Shown piece after piece: positions 38,598 to 48,365 of a stretch of 64,000 nt of DNA. The stretch comes from JAEXOD01 sp043805435. Lineage in GTDB: Bacteria > Bacteroidota > Ignavibacteria > Ignavibacteriales > Melioribacteraceae. The first letter of the stretch is position 1; every line of letters starts with the position of its first letter. The position numbers and the translations under genes were made by a program. The notes beneath the pieces were generated by a model. The model saw nothing but the letters and a program-made list of their open reading frames with translations. It searched no databases and was not told where the DNA came from. The stretch lies in contig JAZDHY010000022.1 of assembly GCA_043805435.1 (NCBI GenBank), positions 62,001-126,000 of the forward strand, in the 5' to 3' direction.

Positions 38598-38751
38598 AGT
38601 GCCCCTTAATAAGTTGAAGCTCAATTTTAATTATTTTATATTAAGATAATGATTTAAATCTCCCTTTATAAAAATCAAATATTTCTTTATTACACTAATT
38701 AATAATCAGGTATTCACAAGATTAAATACCCTATAAAACATATAACTTATT

Positions 38752-38784
38752 AAAAAAAAGCCCCTTTATAAAAATAAAGAGGCA
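38752..38784 (-). terminator. Terminator after the efflux operon
   Basis: GCCTCTTTAT pairs with ATAAAGGGGC and is followed by eight T on the minus strand. It ends the tolC-macA-macB run and is nearly the same sequence as the hairpin at 37110-37138. Confidence 0.75.
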
Positions 38785-38807
38785 TTTTTAATATATAACA
38801 AATTTAA

Positions 38808-40040
38808 TTATTCGTATCTTAAAGCTTCAATAGGGTCTAAATTAGAAGCTTTATATGCCGGATAAGTGCCAAAAATAACACCAATTAAAACACATAAAAA
38901 TACTCCAACGGCTACAGAACCCACGGGTATAGTTGCAGTGGCATTTAATGCCGAACCCGCTAAATTGCCTACTATTACCCCAAGGAAAATACCAATAAAT
39001 CCCCCAAATAAAGAAAGAGTTACTGCTTCGGTTAAAAACTGCAGTAAAATATTCATTCTTTTTGCGCCAATAGCTTTTCTAATACCAATTTCTTTTGTTC
39101 GTTCGGTAACAGAAACAAGCATAATATTCATAATACCTACACCGGCAGCAAGTAACGCAATTGCGGCAATTACAATAGCACCAATTCTAACACCGGACGT
39201 AATATCATTAATTTGTTTTAATACACTTTCATTTGTGTAAATATCAAAATCATTTTCTTCGCCGGATTTAACTTTGCGAATTGTACGCATTATTCCTTCA
39301 GCTTTTTCCATCAAATCGTAATACGAAATTGCATCATCAGCTCGGACCGTAATATTTATACTATTATTCCTTTTACCATAAAAAGATTGAAATGTTGTAA
39401 GCGGCATCAAAGCAAAATTATCTTGACTTTGTCCAAAAACTTCGCCTTGTGTTTCAAGAACACCTACAACCTGAAGTTTATGCCCGTCCATTTTAATAAA
39501 TTGCCCGACAGGATAAATTGCTTTAAAAAGTTTTGATGCAACTTCAGAGCCAAGAACTATTATATCCTCACCTCTTTTTAAATCATTAAAGTTTATATCA
39601 CGCCCGTCTTCAACTACCCAATCGTTATTTATAAACGCCTCAGGCGTAATTCCACCAACAGTAATATTTGGGTTAGTTTCTTCTCCATAATACTTAAGCA
39701 ACTTACCGCCCGACCATTGTTCGGCACCAATATTTGGGGTTTCAACAAGTTTTGATTTTAACAACTCGTAATCTTCATAAGTTATATCTTTCCTGTTGCG
39801 AAATTTTTCCCACGAACCCGGGCCGCCGGAATGAATTGCGGGCCATTTTTGTATTTGAAACGTGTTTTTATTTAATGCAGAAACACCTTCTTCAATACTT
39901 TTTTGAAGCACGGCAATAACTGTGCTTATTGCTATAATTGAAAAGATTCCTACTACAATACCAAGTATTGTTAGTGATGAACGCAATTTATTTGTGCGTA
40001 AAGAATTAAAAGCAATAATAATAATTTCTAAAATTCCCAT
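38808..40040 (-). CDS. MacB-like FtsX-type ABC permease, second of two
   Basis: A 410-residue inner-membrane protein with one N-terminal helix (LRSSLTILGIVVGIFSIIA), a large periplasmic domain (about 45-275) and three C-terminal helices. The conserved TERTKEIGIRKAIGAK and the C-terminal DPIEALRYE mark MacB/LolCE-type mechanotransmission permeases. It shares one base with the preceding permease gene, and the two have parallel architecture, so they may form a heterodimer sharing one ATPase. Probably exports peptides, lipids or drugs with the neighbouring adaptor and TolC. Confidence 0.9.
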   Translation of the reverse strand: MGILEIIIIAFNSLRTNKLRSSLTILGIVVGIFSIIAISTVIAVLQKSIEEGVSALNKNTFQIQKWPAIHSGGPGSWEKFRNRKDITYEDYELLKSKLVETPNIGAEQWSGGKLLKYYGEETNPNITVGGITPEAFINNDWVVEDGRDINFNDLKRGEDIIVLGSEVASKLFKAIYPVGQFIKMDGHKLQVVGVLETQGEVFGQSQDNFALMPLTTFQSFYGKRNNSINITVRADDAISYYDLMEKAEGIMRTIRKVKSGEENDFDIYTNESVLKQINDITSGVRIGAIVIAAIALLAAGVGIMNIMLVSVTERTKEIGIRKAIGAKRMNILLQFLTEAVTLSLFGGFIGIFLGVIVGNLAGSALNATATIPVGSVAVGVFLCVLIGVIFGTYPAYKASNLDPIEALRYE

Positions 40041-41281
40041 TATTCATACCTCAAGGCTTCAACAGGATCCATTTTTGCAGCAGTATATGCCGGCGCAAAT
40101 CCGGAAATCACACCTGTTAATAAAGAAATAGTGATTGCTAAAATAACTGCATCAACTTGTAAACTAACCGGAAAATCATATTGTTCAATAATTTTTACAC
40201 CAACTACAGCTACCAAAAGTCCAATCATTCCTCCAATCAAACAAATAATGGCCGCTTCGGTAATAAATTGAGCTAATATAGTTCTCCTTTTGGCACCAAT
40301 GGCTTTTCTTATGCCAATTTCTTTTGTTCTTTCCTTAACGGAAACAAACATAATGTTCATAATGCCAATTGCTCCAACAAATAATGCTAATCCGGTAATC
40401 AACAATCCGCCAATTTCAATTACGCTAACTGTACTATTAATATTACTTAATAATCCGTCTTGTTGATTAATCGAAAAATCATCTTGTTCGTTAAATTTTA
40501 ATCCTCTTATCTGCCTCATAATACCAATTGCTTCTTCTTTTACGTCTTCAACAGATTGGCTGTTTGGAGCGCGAACGTTTATAGTTATACTGTTATGCAT
40601 TTCGTTGGCAAAATTTTTAAAGATAACTCCAATGGGAACAAAAACAATATTATCGGGATTAAAACTTCCCATAATATAACTTCCCTGCTCCTCTAAAATT
40701 CCCACAATTTTAAATTTACGCCCCTTAACGTTAATTTCCTTATCCAAAGCGTCATCACGGGGAAACATTTGTTTATTAATTTCACTGCCTATTACGCAAA
40801 CATTTCTTGAACCGTTGCTTTCAATTTCGTTAAAAAACCGACCTTGTGTAAAAGAAAGATTTGTAGTATTAATATATTCGCTTGTAGTACCTTGAACTTG
40901 AATATATTGCATCATTTCTTGACCATGTTTTATGGTTTGAGAAGTTGACGTAGTTGGTGCAACAGCCAATGGAAGTTTTGCCATGTCTTTATATTTTTTA
41001 TAATGATCCATGGTTAAGTTTTTTCTGTTACGCAATTCCCACCAGGGAATATCGTGATTAAACCATTGCCATTTATCAATATATAGGTTATCTGATCCAA
41101 GAGAACTAACCCCTTTTTGAAAGGACTCGTTAATCCCCTTAATTGCCGTTGACATTAAAACAACAGAGGCTACACCAATAACAATTCCTAAAGTAGTTAA
41201 AATTGAACGTACTTTGTTTGATCGTATAGCACGAAGGGAAATAAGCAATCCTTCTTTTGTTTCAAATAGAAAGTTTTTCAT
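40040..41281 (-). CDS. MacB-like FtsX-type ABC permease, first of two
   Basis: 413 residues with the same four-helix layout as the next gene (KVRSILTTLGIVIGVASVVL near the start, KERTKEIGIRKAIGAK, C-terminal DPVEALRYE). The periplasmic domain differs more, which suggests division of labour between the two copies. It lies between the ATPase (12-base gap) and the second permease. MacB proper carries its ATPase as a fused N-terminal domain; here it is separate. Confidence 0.9.
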   Translation of the reverse strand: MKNFLFETKEGLLISLRAIRSNKVRSILTTLGIVIGVASVVLMSTAIKGINESFQKGVSSLGSDNLYIDKWQWFNHDIPWWELRNRKNLTMDHYKKYKDMAKLPLAVAPTTSTSQTIKHGQEMMQYIQVQGTTSEYINTTNLSFTQGRFFNEIESNGSRNVCVIGSEINKQMFPRDDALDKEINVKGRKFKIVGILEEQGSYIMGSFNPDNIVFVPIGVIFKNFANEMHNSITINVRAPNSQSVEDVKEEAIGIMRQIRGLKFNEQDDFSINQQDGLLSNINSTVSVIEIGGLLITGLALFVGAIGIMNIMFVSVKERTKEIGIRKAIGAKRRTILAQFITEAAIICLIGGMIGLLVAVVGVKIIEQYDFPVSLQVDAVILAITISLLTGVISGFAPAYTAAKMDPVEALRYE

Positions 41282-41293
41282 ATTGTTCCCGTT

Positions 41294-42013
41294 TTATTCT
41301 GTTTTTTCTTTTTTTACAGGTAAAATTCTTTTTTCTACAAATTCATCACGTTCAACTAAACCGTCACGTAATCTTATAATTCGTTTTGCATGTTCTGCAA
41401 TATATTCTTCGTGAGTAACTAAAATAATAGTATTTCCAAGGTCATGTAATTGACCAAAAAGATACATAATATCTTCACCGGTTTTAGTATCCAAATTACC
41501 GGTAGGTTCATCTGCTAAAATAATTGATGGATTTGTAACTAATGCACGGGCAACAGCAACACGCTGCCTCTGCCCGCCTGAAAGTTCGTTTGGTTTATGC
41601 GTCATTCTATCAGCAAGTCCAACCTGTTCTAATGCTTTAATTGCTCTTTCTTTACGTTCGGCACTGCCAACACCGGCATAAATTAATGGCAGTTCTACAT
41701 TATGAAGTGCGTTAGAACGAGGCAGCAAATTGAAAGTTTGAAAAACAAAACCAATTTCCTTATTTCTTATTTGTGCAAGTTCGTTATCCGTCATATCGCT
41801 TACATTATGGCTGTTAAAATCGTATAACCCTTTTGTCGGAGTATCCAAACATCCAAGGATATTCATCAGCGTTGATTTTCCCGAACCGGAAGGACCCATA
41901 ATGGCAACATATTCATTCTTATCAATTCTTAACGATACATCACTTATTGCATGAACTTCTTCAGAACCTACTTGATAAATTTTAGCAATGTGTTCTATAT
42001 TTATTATATTCAT
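41294..42013 (-). CDS. MacB/LolD-like ABC ATPase
   Basis: Powers the two permeases encoded next. Walker A GPSGSGKST, Q-loop FVFQTFNLLPR, signature ELSGGQRQR, Walker B ILADEPTGNLD and H-loop VTHEE are all present. The length of about 239 is that of LolD-type proteins. ATG 42013 is preferred over an adjoining GTG at 42016. It is followed by a basic C-terminal tail. Part of the five-gene efflux operon. Confidence 0.93.
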   Translation of the reverse strand: MNIINIEHIAKIYQVGSEEVHAISDVSLRIDKNEYVAIMGPSGSGKSTLMNILGCLDTPTKGLYDFNSHNVSDMTDNELAQIRNKEIGFVFQTFNLLPRSNALHNVELPLIYAGVGSAERKERAIKALEQVGLADRMTHKPNELSGGQRQRVAVARALVTNPSIILADEPTGNLDTKTGEDIMYLFGQLHDLGNTIILVTHEEYIAEHAKRIIRLRDGLVERDEFVEKRILPVKKEKTE

Positions 42014-42036
42014 CACTTTAATCCGCTTTTATTTGA

Positions 42037-43335
42037 TTATTTTTTTTCAACAATTGCGCCTTTTTTCTGTACCATTACTTTCACATTATCTTCAAGTTCT
42101 TTTGAAATGGAGCGATAAGGGCCGCTTACAACATCTTGTTTCTCCTTAACTCCATCAATTATTTCAATATATGTGTCATCGCTAATGCCGGTTTTAACTT
42201 TGTATAGTTTTGCCGTATTATTGTTAACAACAAAAACAACTTCATCCGGTTTTACTGCTTTAGTTGTTTTAGTAACTTTTGTAACAGTAACTTCGTCATC
42301 ATTTGTGCTTGTGCTGCCATTTTGTATTACTTTTCCACTACTTGTACGAGCTGTAACGCTTTGAATAGGAACTGATAATACATTATACTTTGTGTCAGTT
42401 TCAATTTCCGCATCACACGACATTCCGGGTCTAAGATTTTCACCCTCAGTGTTCAGTTTAATTTTTACTTCAAAATTTACTACTTGTTCTTGTGTACCTG
42501 CAGAAGTAGTAATTGCACTATTGCCAATTTGTGTTACTGTTCCAATAAATTCTTTATCTCCATATGCATCTACTTTTACGCGAGCTGTATCACCAACCGA
42601 AATTAATACAACATCATTTTCATCTACATCAACTGTTGCTTCCATCATGTTTAGGTCTGCAACTGTCATAAGATTTGTACCTTGACTAAAACTACTTCCT
42701 AAAACTCTTTCACTTAATTCAACATTAAGGGCACTAATTGTACCATCTATTGGCGAGTAAATAGTTGTTTTAGCTAATTGTTCCTGTTGTTCTTTTAGTG
42801 ATTCTTGAGATTCCATAATATTAGATTCTTGAGATTGGTATGATCCCTTACTCTGCAGATAAGTTGATTTAGCGTTTTCTAAATCAGATTCACTTGCTAA
42901 ACCCTTTTCATAAAGTCCTTTAACACGTGTATATTCTTTTTCAACTTGATCTAAATTAGCTTTCCTAATGTCTAATCCTGCTTTGGCAGATTCTAAACCT
43001 GCAAGTGCTCTATTTCTTTGAGCGATGTAAATATCGGGTTTGATTTTAATAAGCAATTGTCCTTTTTTAACAAAATCACCCTCCAAAACCGGTAATTCAA
43101 CAACTTCTCCGGTAACTTCCGGGGTTAATACAACCTGATAAATAGGATTAATTTTTCCTGTAGCAGATACAACTTGAGTGATAGTACGTTTTTGTACTTG
43201 TTCTAATTGAACAGGTACTATTGTTTCTTTATTGCCGCTAAAAGCAACAATTAAAATAACAACCACTATTAATAATCCTAATCCGCCAAAAATAAATATT
43301 TTTTTTCTGGTTTTTTTCGATTTAGCTTTTCCCAT
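42037..43335 (-). CDS. MacA-like periplasmic adaptor (HlyD family)
   Basis: 432 residues, anchored by one N-terminal helix (GGLGLLIVVVILIVAF). It has a lipoyl-like half motif (PEVTGEVVELPVLEGDFVKK), a coiled-coil hairpin (about 100-200, with RVKGLYEKGLASESDLENAK), the second half, and a beta-barrel and membrane-proximal domain with a Thr/Lys-rich insert (about 345-370). It bridges the inner-membrane permeases and TolC. ATG 43335 follows GGAG. Confidence 0.92.
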   Translation of the reverse strand: MGKAKSKKTRKKIFIFGGLGLLIVVVILIVAFSGNKETIVPVQLEQVQKRTITQVVSATGKINPIYQVVLTPEVTGEVVELPVLEGDFVKKGQLLIKIKPDIYIAQRNRALAGLESAKAGLDIRKANLDQVEKEYTRVKGLYEKGLASESDLENAKSTYLQSKGSYQSQESNIMESQESLKEQQEQLAKTTIYSPIDGTISALNVELSERVLGSSFSQGTNLMTVADLNMMEATVDVDENDVVLISVGDTARVKVDAYGDKEFIGTVTQIGNSAITTSAGTQEQVVNFEVKIKLNTEGENLRPGMSCDAEIETDTKYNVLSVPIQSVTARTSSGKVIQNGSTSTNDDEVTVTKVTKTTKAVKPDEVVFVVNNNTAKLYKVKTGISDDTYIEIIDGVKEKQDVVSGPYRSISKELEDNVKVMVQKKGAIVEKK

Positions 43336-43356
43336 CGGTAAATCTCCTAAATAAAT

Positions 43357-44700
43357 TTATTCGTATTTTTTATAATCTAATTTTCCAAGTGCGTTAACTA
43401 ATTTGTCTTTCATTTTGTAAAACAAAAATTGTGCATCTATATAACTACGTTGAGCATCAACATAATTTTTATCTGACAGTAAAACATCTAATATTGTACC
43501 GCTGCCCAAACTGTATTTTTCATTATTAATTTTTCTGTTTTCTTCGGCGGCAATTATATTTTTACCACTAACTTCAAATTGTTTTTTTGCTGCTGTTAAA
43601 TCTTGGTATCCTTGTTTAATTTCAATTTTAATCTGTCTTTCTAAAGCTGACAGGTCTTCTTCCGAATTTTTAGATTGCACCTGTGCTTGTTGAATAGCAT
43701 TTTCCGTACTCCAATTTGAAAATATTGGAATACTTAAAGTTAATCCTACATTCCAAATTTTTCTATCCATTAAATCTCCAACTTGAATAGCATTGGTTGA
43801 AAATGAATAGTTACCATTAAGACTTGGGTACAAACCACTTTTTGCAATTGTAACACTATTATAAGTGCTCTCTAAAATAAGTTTTTGGCTTTTATAATCA
43901 GGACGAGAGTTTAAAGCTTCATTAACCATATTTTCAATTGATGCAAAATCGCTTAAAAAGGAATCAACGTTTGCACTATTTTCATCAATAGGACTAATAT
44001 AATCATATTCTTTAAAAACATCTAAAGCTAAATAATTTAACAAGTTACTTTTTGCAATTTCATAATCGTTGCCGGCTTGGATAAATAACAGTTCGGCATT
44101 TCCAAGTTGAACTTGTTGCGCATAAACATCTGCAATTGCAGTAGCACCTAGTTTTTTCCTTTCTTGAATAGTTTCAAGTAGTTTTTGGTTATATTTAACA
44201 TTATCGTCTCTAACTTTAAGTAATTCTTTTGCGTTTAAAACTGTGTAATATAAATCAGTTGTTTGATAAACGATATCCTGTTTTAATTTAGCCAATTCAT
44301 ACTTTGCGGCTTCAAAATTGTTTTTGCTTCTGTCAAGTCCGGCAAAAGATGATAATCCGTCAAATAAAGTCCAACTGCCACCGGCACTTACACTATAACT
44401 TCTATTATCAACAGTTGATTCCTTTTGTCCGGTAGGAACCCCAAATTCATTTAATTGTGTAGAACCTTTATCCGAAACTTTTTGCCAGCCCCATGTTCCG
44501 TTTACTCCCAAGCTTGGTAAAAATTCCCCATAAGAATTTTTAATTTGGCTCTGATTTGCATCTAATCCGTTTTTAGCTTTTATCAAAGAAGAATTTCTTT
44601 GCAAAGCAATTTTTATTGATTCATCAAGCGTAATTTTAGTTTGAGCAAAAGTACTTATGCTTAAAACCACCGTTAACATTACGAAAAGGTATTTTTTCAT
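43357..44700 (-). CDS. TolC-like outer-membrane efflux protein
   Basis: A 447-residue exported protein with a signal peptide (ISTFAQ-T), two repeats of long helices and short strands as in the outer-membrane efflux family, including ITLDESIKIALQRN near the start and NAIQQAQVQSK in the second half. It forms the outer-membrane channel of the operon. First gene of the five; the promoter probably lies in the 88-base gap after 44700. Confidence 0.92.
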   Translation of the reverse strand: MKKYLFVMLTVVLSISTFAQTKITLDESIKIALQRNSSLIKAKNGLDANQSQIKNSYGEFLPSLGVNGTWGWQKVSDKGSTQLNEFGVPTGQKESTVDNRSYSVSAGGSWTLFDGLSSFAGLDRSKNNFEAAKYELAKLKQDIVYQTTDLYYTVLNAKELLKVRDDNVKYNQKLLETIQERKKLGATAIADVYAQQVQLGNAELLFIQAGNDYEIAKSNLLNYLALDVFKEYDYISPIDENSANVDSFLSDFASIENMVNEALNSRPDYKSQKLILESTYNSVTIAKSGLYPSLNGNYSFSTNAIQVGDLMDRKIWNVGLTLSIPIFSNWSTENAIQQAQVQSKNSEEDLSALERQIKIEIKQGYQDLTAAKKQFEVSGKNIIAAEENRKINNEKYSLGSGTILDVLLSDKNYVDAQRSYIDAQFLFYKMKDKLVNALGKLDYKKYE

Positions 44701-44788
44701 TATTATCTCCTAAAAATCAAAAGAATTTATTTCCTTGTTAATTATGACGTCTTTATAAAAAAAAAGTTACAATAATTCTTAATAATTA

Positions 44789-46189
44789 TTATAAAAAAGT
44801 ATCTTTTATAGCAATTAAATAATTATATGCTTCCTCATAGTTGTTTTTAATCTTTCCTTCTAATATAGCCTCTTCTATTGCATCCTTTATTATACCAACT
44901 TTTTTGCTTGGTTTCAAATTACATACATTCATAATTATTTCACCATCAACCGGGCACTTAAAAGCTCTCAACTCATCTTTCTCCTCAACTTCCTTTACTT
45001 TTTTCATTACAATTTCATAGTTTTCAAGATATTTTTCTACTTTTTCGTAATTTTTACTTGTAATATCAGCTCTGCACAAAGTAATTAAATCGTCAAGATT
45101 TTCACCTGCCTGTACAATTAATCTTCTGATTGCAGAATCTGTAACAGTTTCATCAACAAGCGACATAGGACGCAAATGAAGCCTCACTAAATTTTCAACA
45201 TATTCAACTTTATGCATGGGAAATTTCATTCTTGCGAATATTCCTTTAATCATTCTTGCACCAAGGTCTTCATGTCCGTGAAACGTCCAGCCGATACCTT
45301 CAAAAAAGCGTTTTGTGGCTGGTTTTGCAACATCATGTAATAAAGCGGCAATTCTTAGCCATGTGTTTGAACTTACTTTTGAAATATTTGTAACAACTTT
45401 GCAAGTATGATAAAAAACATCTTTATGATGAAAATCTTTTCTTTGTTCAACCCCTCCTAAATTATGTATTTCGGGAAAAATAACCTTCAGTACACCCGTG
45501 TTGTATAAATAAATTAATCCGATTGATGGATTATCCGAATCAATAATTTTTATAAATTCATCGGAAATTCTTTCTTGCGATACAATTTTTAATCTTCCTG
45601 CCATTTCCGAGGCCGCTACAAGTATATTGTCTTCGACCTTAAAATTTAATTGGCTTGCAAAACGAAATGCTCGTAATATTCTTAATGGATCATCATCAAA
45701 TGTCTCTATTGGATTTAACGGAGTTTTGATAATTTTTAGATTAATATCTTCCAATCCATTAAATGAATCGATAATTTCACCAAAACTATCTCTATTTAAT
45801 GAAATGGCCAGCGTATTAATTGTAAAATCTCTTCTTATGATGTCTTCCTCAAAAGATCCGTCCTGAACAATCGGTTTTCGGCTGTCTTTACTATACGATT
45901 CTTTTCTTGCTCCAACAAATTCCAGATTAAAGTTGTTATAAACAAAATGCGCGGTTCCAAAATTTTTAAAAATAACAACATTGGTAATTCCTAAAATCTC
46001 TGCTGTCAACGATGCAAATTTAGGCCCGTCTCCAACAACCATTATGTCAATATCGTTTTTAAGAGCGCGTTCCAAAATTACATCCCTAGTAAAACCACCA
46101 ACAATGTATGCTTTTATTTCAAGTAACTCGGCAGCCTGCTGCATTACAGTAAATACTTTATCATTTAAAATTACAGATAAATCTAACAC
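44789..46189 (-). CDS. CCA-adding / poly(A) polymerase family nucleotidyltransferase with HD domain
   Basis: A 466-residue enzyme that adds nucleotides to RNA 3' ends, most likely the CCA end of tRNA. The catalytic head shows YIVGGFTRDVIL and DIDIMVVGDG with its two Asp; the RNA-binding neck has DDPLRILRAFRFA. An HD phosphohydrolase-like domain follows (ALLHDVAKP, HGHEDLGA). The encoded tRNA-Leu in this window lacks a 3' CCA, so such an enzyme is needed. GTG 46189 is the start, with AGGAG upstream. CCA versus poly(A) activity cannot be told apart here. Confidence 0.88.
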   Translation of the reverse strand: MLDLSVILNDKVFTVMQQAAELLEIKAYIVGGFTRDVILERALKNDIDIMVVGDGPKFASLTAEILGITNVVIFKNFGTAHFVYNNFNLEFVGARKESYSKDSRKPIVQDGSFEEDIIRRDFTINTLAISLNRDSFGEIIDSFNGLEDINLKIIKTPLNPIETFDDDPLRILRAFRFASQLNFKVEDNILVAASEMAGRLKIVSQERISDEFIKIIDSDNPSIGLIYLYNTGVLKVIFPEIHNLGGVEQRKDFHHKDVFYHTCKVVTNISKVSSNTWLRIAALLHDVAKPATKRFFEGIGWTFHGHEDLGARMIKGIFARMKFPMHKVEYVENLVRLHLRPMSLVDETVTDSAIRRLIVQAGENLDDLITLCRADITSKNYEKVEKYLENYEIVMKKVKEVEEKDELRAFKCPVDGEIIMNVCNLKPSKKVGIIKDAIEEAILEGKIKNNYEEAYNYLIAIKDTFL

Positions 46190-46204
46190 AAAACTCCTAA
46201 AATT

Positions 46205-48364
46205 CTAATTAATACCACAATAATTTATAAACCAATTAATTTTTCTTAATTGATTAGTATATAAACAATAATTTTTTTTGTTTTTGTTCAACAATATCGA
46301 TTCAATAATAAACTCTCTTGCTAAATTGTATTTATTCAGCTGAAATAATTTTTCAGAAACCAGATATAAATTATATTCAATATATTTTTCATTTTTATCA
46401 AAATCGCCTGTTTTTAAACTATCAAAAAATGAATTGTTTTTTTTGTAAAACAAATAATAAAAACCTTTTTTTAGTTTAATATCTCTTACTTTTTCAATTA
46501 GATTCTTCTGTACCTTTGTAGAACTAAGGATAAAATTATTAGCTAATTCGAAATCATATTTTATTAATTTAATAATTTGCAAAGCCGACAATGTATATGA
46601 TTCACTAATTTCATAACCGACTAATTCGTTAAATATTTGCAGCGATTTATCATAATTGTTAAGTTTTAAGTAAATTTCACCTAAAACATACTTCAAATTA
46701 AAATATGAACTACTATTATAAAACTTATCAATTTCTTTATCAAGTAAATTATGTGCCAAATGGTAATTATTTTCTTTTGCTAAGCACATAATAATTCCAT
46801 ATAACGAATTATAGGAATTGGTATTGTTATAAATCTCAGTATATATTTCCTTTGCTTCCAAGTATTGATTTCTTTCAAATAAGTTATCAGCATCATTAAT
46901 TCTTTTAACTTCATATCTTGGACAATTTTTTTTAATAAATGGTTTATAACCAAAATAATATTTTGCAGTATATTTGTTAGGAATAAACCGCTTTTTATCT
47001 AAATAAGTTAAATATTCATCTTCAAGTGTTTCTATTGATTTATTATAAGTTTTTTTTATATCTAAGTTCCTATAAAGATCTATTACTTTTTCAATTCCAT
47101 AATTAGAAATTAAAAACTTGATAAATGATCCCGCAAAATAATAGCTTAATCCAGAATAATTTGAAAAAAAGCCGAAGTTTGAAAACAATCCTTTAATTGT
47201 TATGTTGTAACCATTTTGTTTTGCTAAAAATACAAAATAATCTATGTTGTTTTTATTTAAAGAATCATCAATTGCCATTGCAAAACCTTCAATTAGGGCT
47301 GCATTAAAAGAATTTGCAACTTTAAGGGGGGTAACTCCTATCTCCGCAGAAAACGAATGCACTATTTCATGTTGTAATGAACTATTTAAAGACTGGTAAT
47401 TGATATATATTTGATACAACCAAGGTTTAGAAACATCGGCAGCTTTAGAACCGAATAAAAGACCTTTTTCGTCTGCATCAAAATAAATAAATGATTTTAT
47501 TTTTTTTGATGGTGCAAAATGAAGAATCCCCTCTATTCTTTCGTAATAATATTCGTGTAACTTAGCAATTCTTTCTTTATCTACTGCTTTAATTCTATTT
47601 GAAAAATTAACAACAAAATGTTTTGTTACAATTTTAGAGGATAAAGTTTTTAGTGTTCTTGCTTCATTTGTTGCAAAACCAAATAATGGTTTTAATAAAA
47701 CAAAAATAATAACAACAGCAGAAACTAAAATAACCGCATAAAACTTTTTAATAATATTTTTTTTAACTTTAGATGAGATGAATAAAACAATTATCGAAAA
47801 AATAACAATAATTATTCTATATAAAATTAAACTTAATGTAATTGGGATTTCTTCATCATAGATTGTGCCGGGGAAATAGCTGATTATAGCATTATAAAAA
47901 TATATTTGCGGATAAAAATAATATTCCAAAAGAATGGGGATAAATAAAAGGAAAAACAAAATTAAAAATGTTGTTTTGTTAAATTTGGTAAAAATAGTGT
48001 ATATAAAAACTGCAATTGAAATACTTAGTAATATTGAAGGAAAGACAATTAATATATAAAAAAATAAACCTTCAATAATAAAATAAGCGCCATATATAAA
48101 AGAGTTAAACAAAGAAAATAATAATGGAATACTAAAATAAAATAGATATAATTTATAAAAGTAAAATATGTTATCTTTATTTGTTTTTACTAACCTAAGT
48201 GTAGATAGTCCGGCAATTATAAATAGAAGAATTGAATTAAATACAGCAAATTCGTACCCAATTGTATCTAAAATGGGTACAAACTGCACGCAAAGATTGC
48301 TTAACACTAAAAATATTATAAAAAATAATATGGGTTTAATATTAAAAAAATCTTTTACATTCAA
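46205..48364 (-). CDS. Membrane-anchored zinc peptidase-like protein with TPR-like repeats
   Basis: About 719 residues from TTG 48364, two bases past the murA stop; a TTG at 48406 lies inside murA and is less likely. The N-terminal third has seven or so hydrophobic helices. Then comes an extracytoplasmic domain with HEIVHSF, a HExxH zinc motif, and AALIEGFA, whose Glu fits the third ligand of gluzincin (M1-like, peptidase-MA type) proteins. The C-terminal 220 residues hold TPR-like helical repeats. It follows murA closely. Substrate unknown; no close named family recognised. Confidence 0.65.
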   Translation of the reverse strand: MNVKDFFNIKPILFFIIFLVLSNLCVQFVPILDTIGYEFAVFNSILLFIIAGLSTLRLVKTNKDNIFYFYKLYLFYFSIPLLFSLFNSFIYGAYFIIEGLFFYILIVFPSILLSISIAVFIYTIFTKFNKTTFLILFFLLFIPILLEYYFYPQIYFYNAIISYFPGTIYDEEIPITLSLILYRIIIVIFSIIVLFISSKVKKNIIKKFYAVILVSAVVIIFVLLKPLFGFATNEARTLKTLSSKIVTKHFVVNFSNRIKAVDKERIAKLHEYYYERIEGILHFAPSKKIKSFIYFDADEKGLLFGSKAADVSKPWLYQIYINYQSLNSSLQHEIVHSFSAEIGVTPLKVANSFNAALIEGFAMAIDDSLNKNNIDYFVFLAKQNGYNITIKGLFSNFGFFSNYSGLSYYFAGSFIKFLISNYGIEKVIDLYRNLDIKKTYNKSIETLEDEYLTYLDKKRFIPNKYTAKYYFGYKPFIKKNCPRYEVKRINDADNLFERNQYLEAKEIYTEIYNNTNSYNSLYGIIMCLAKENNYHLAHNLLDKEIDKFYNSSSYFNLKYVLGEIYLKLNNYDKSLQIFNELVGYEISESYTLSALQIIKLIKYDFELANNFILSSTKVQKNLIEKVRDIKLKKGFYYLFYKKNNSFFDSLKTGDFDKNEKYIEYNLYLVSEKLFQLNKYNLAREFIIESILLNKNKKNYCLYTNQLRKINWFINYCGIN

Positions 48365-48365
48365 A

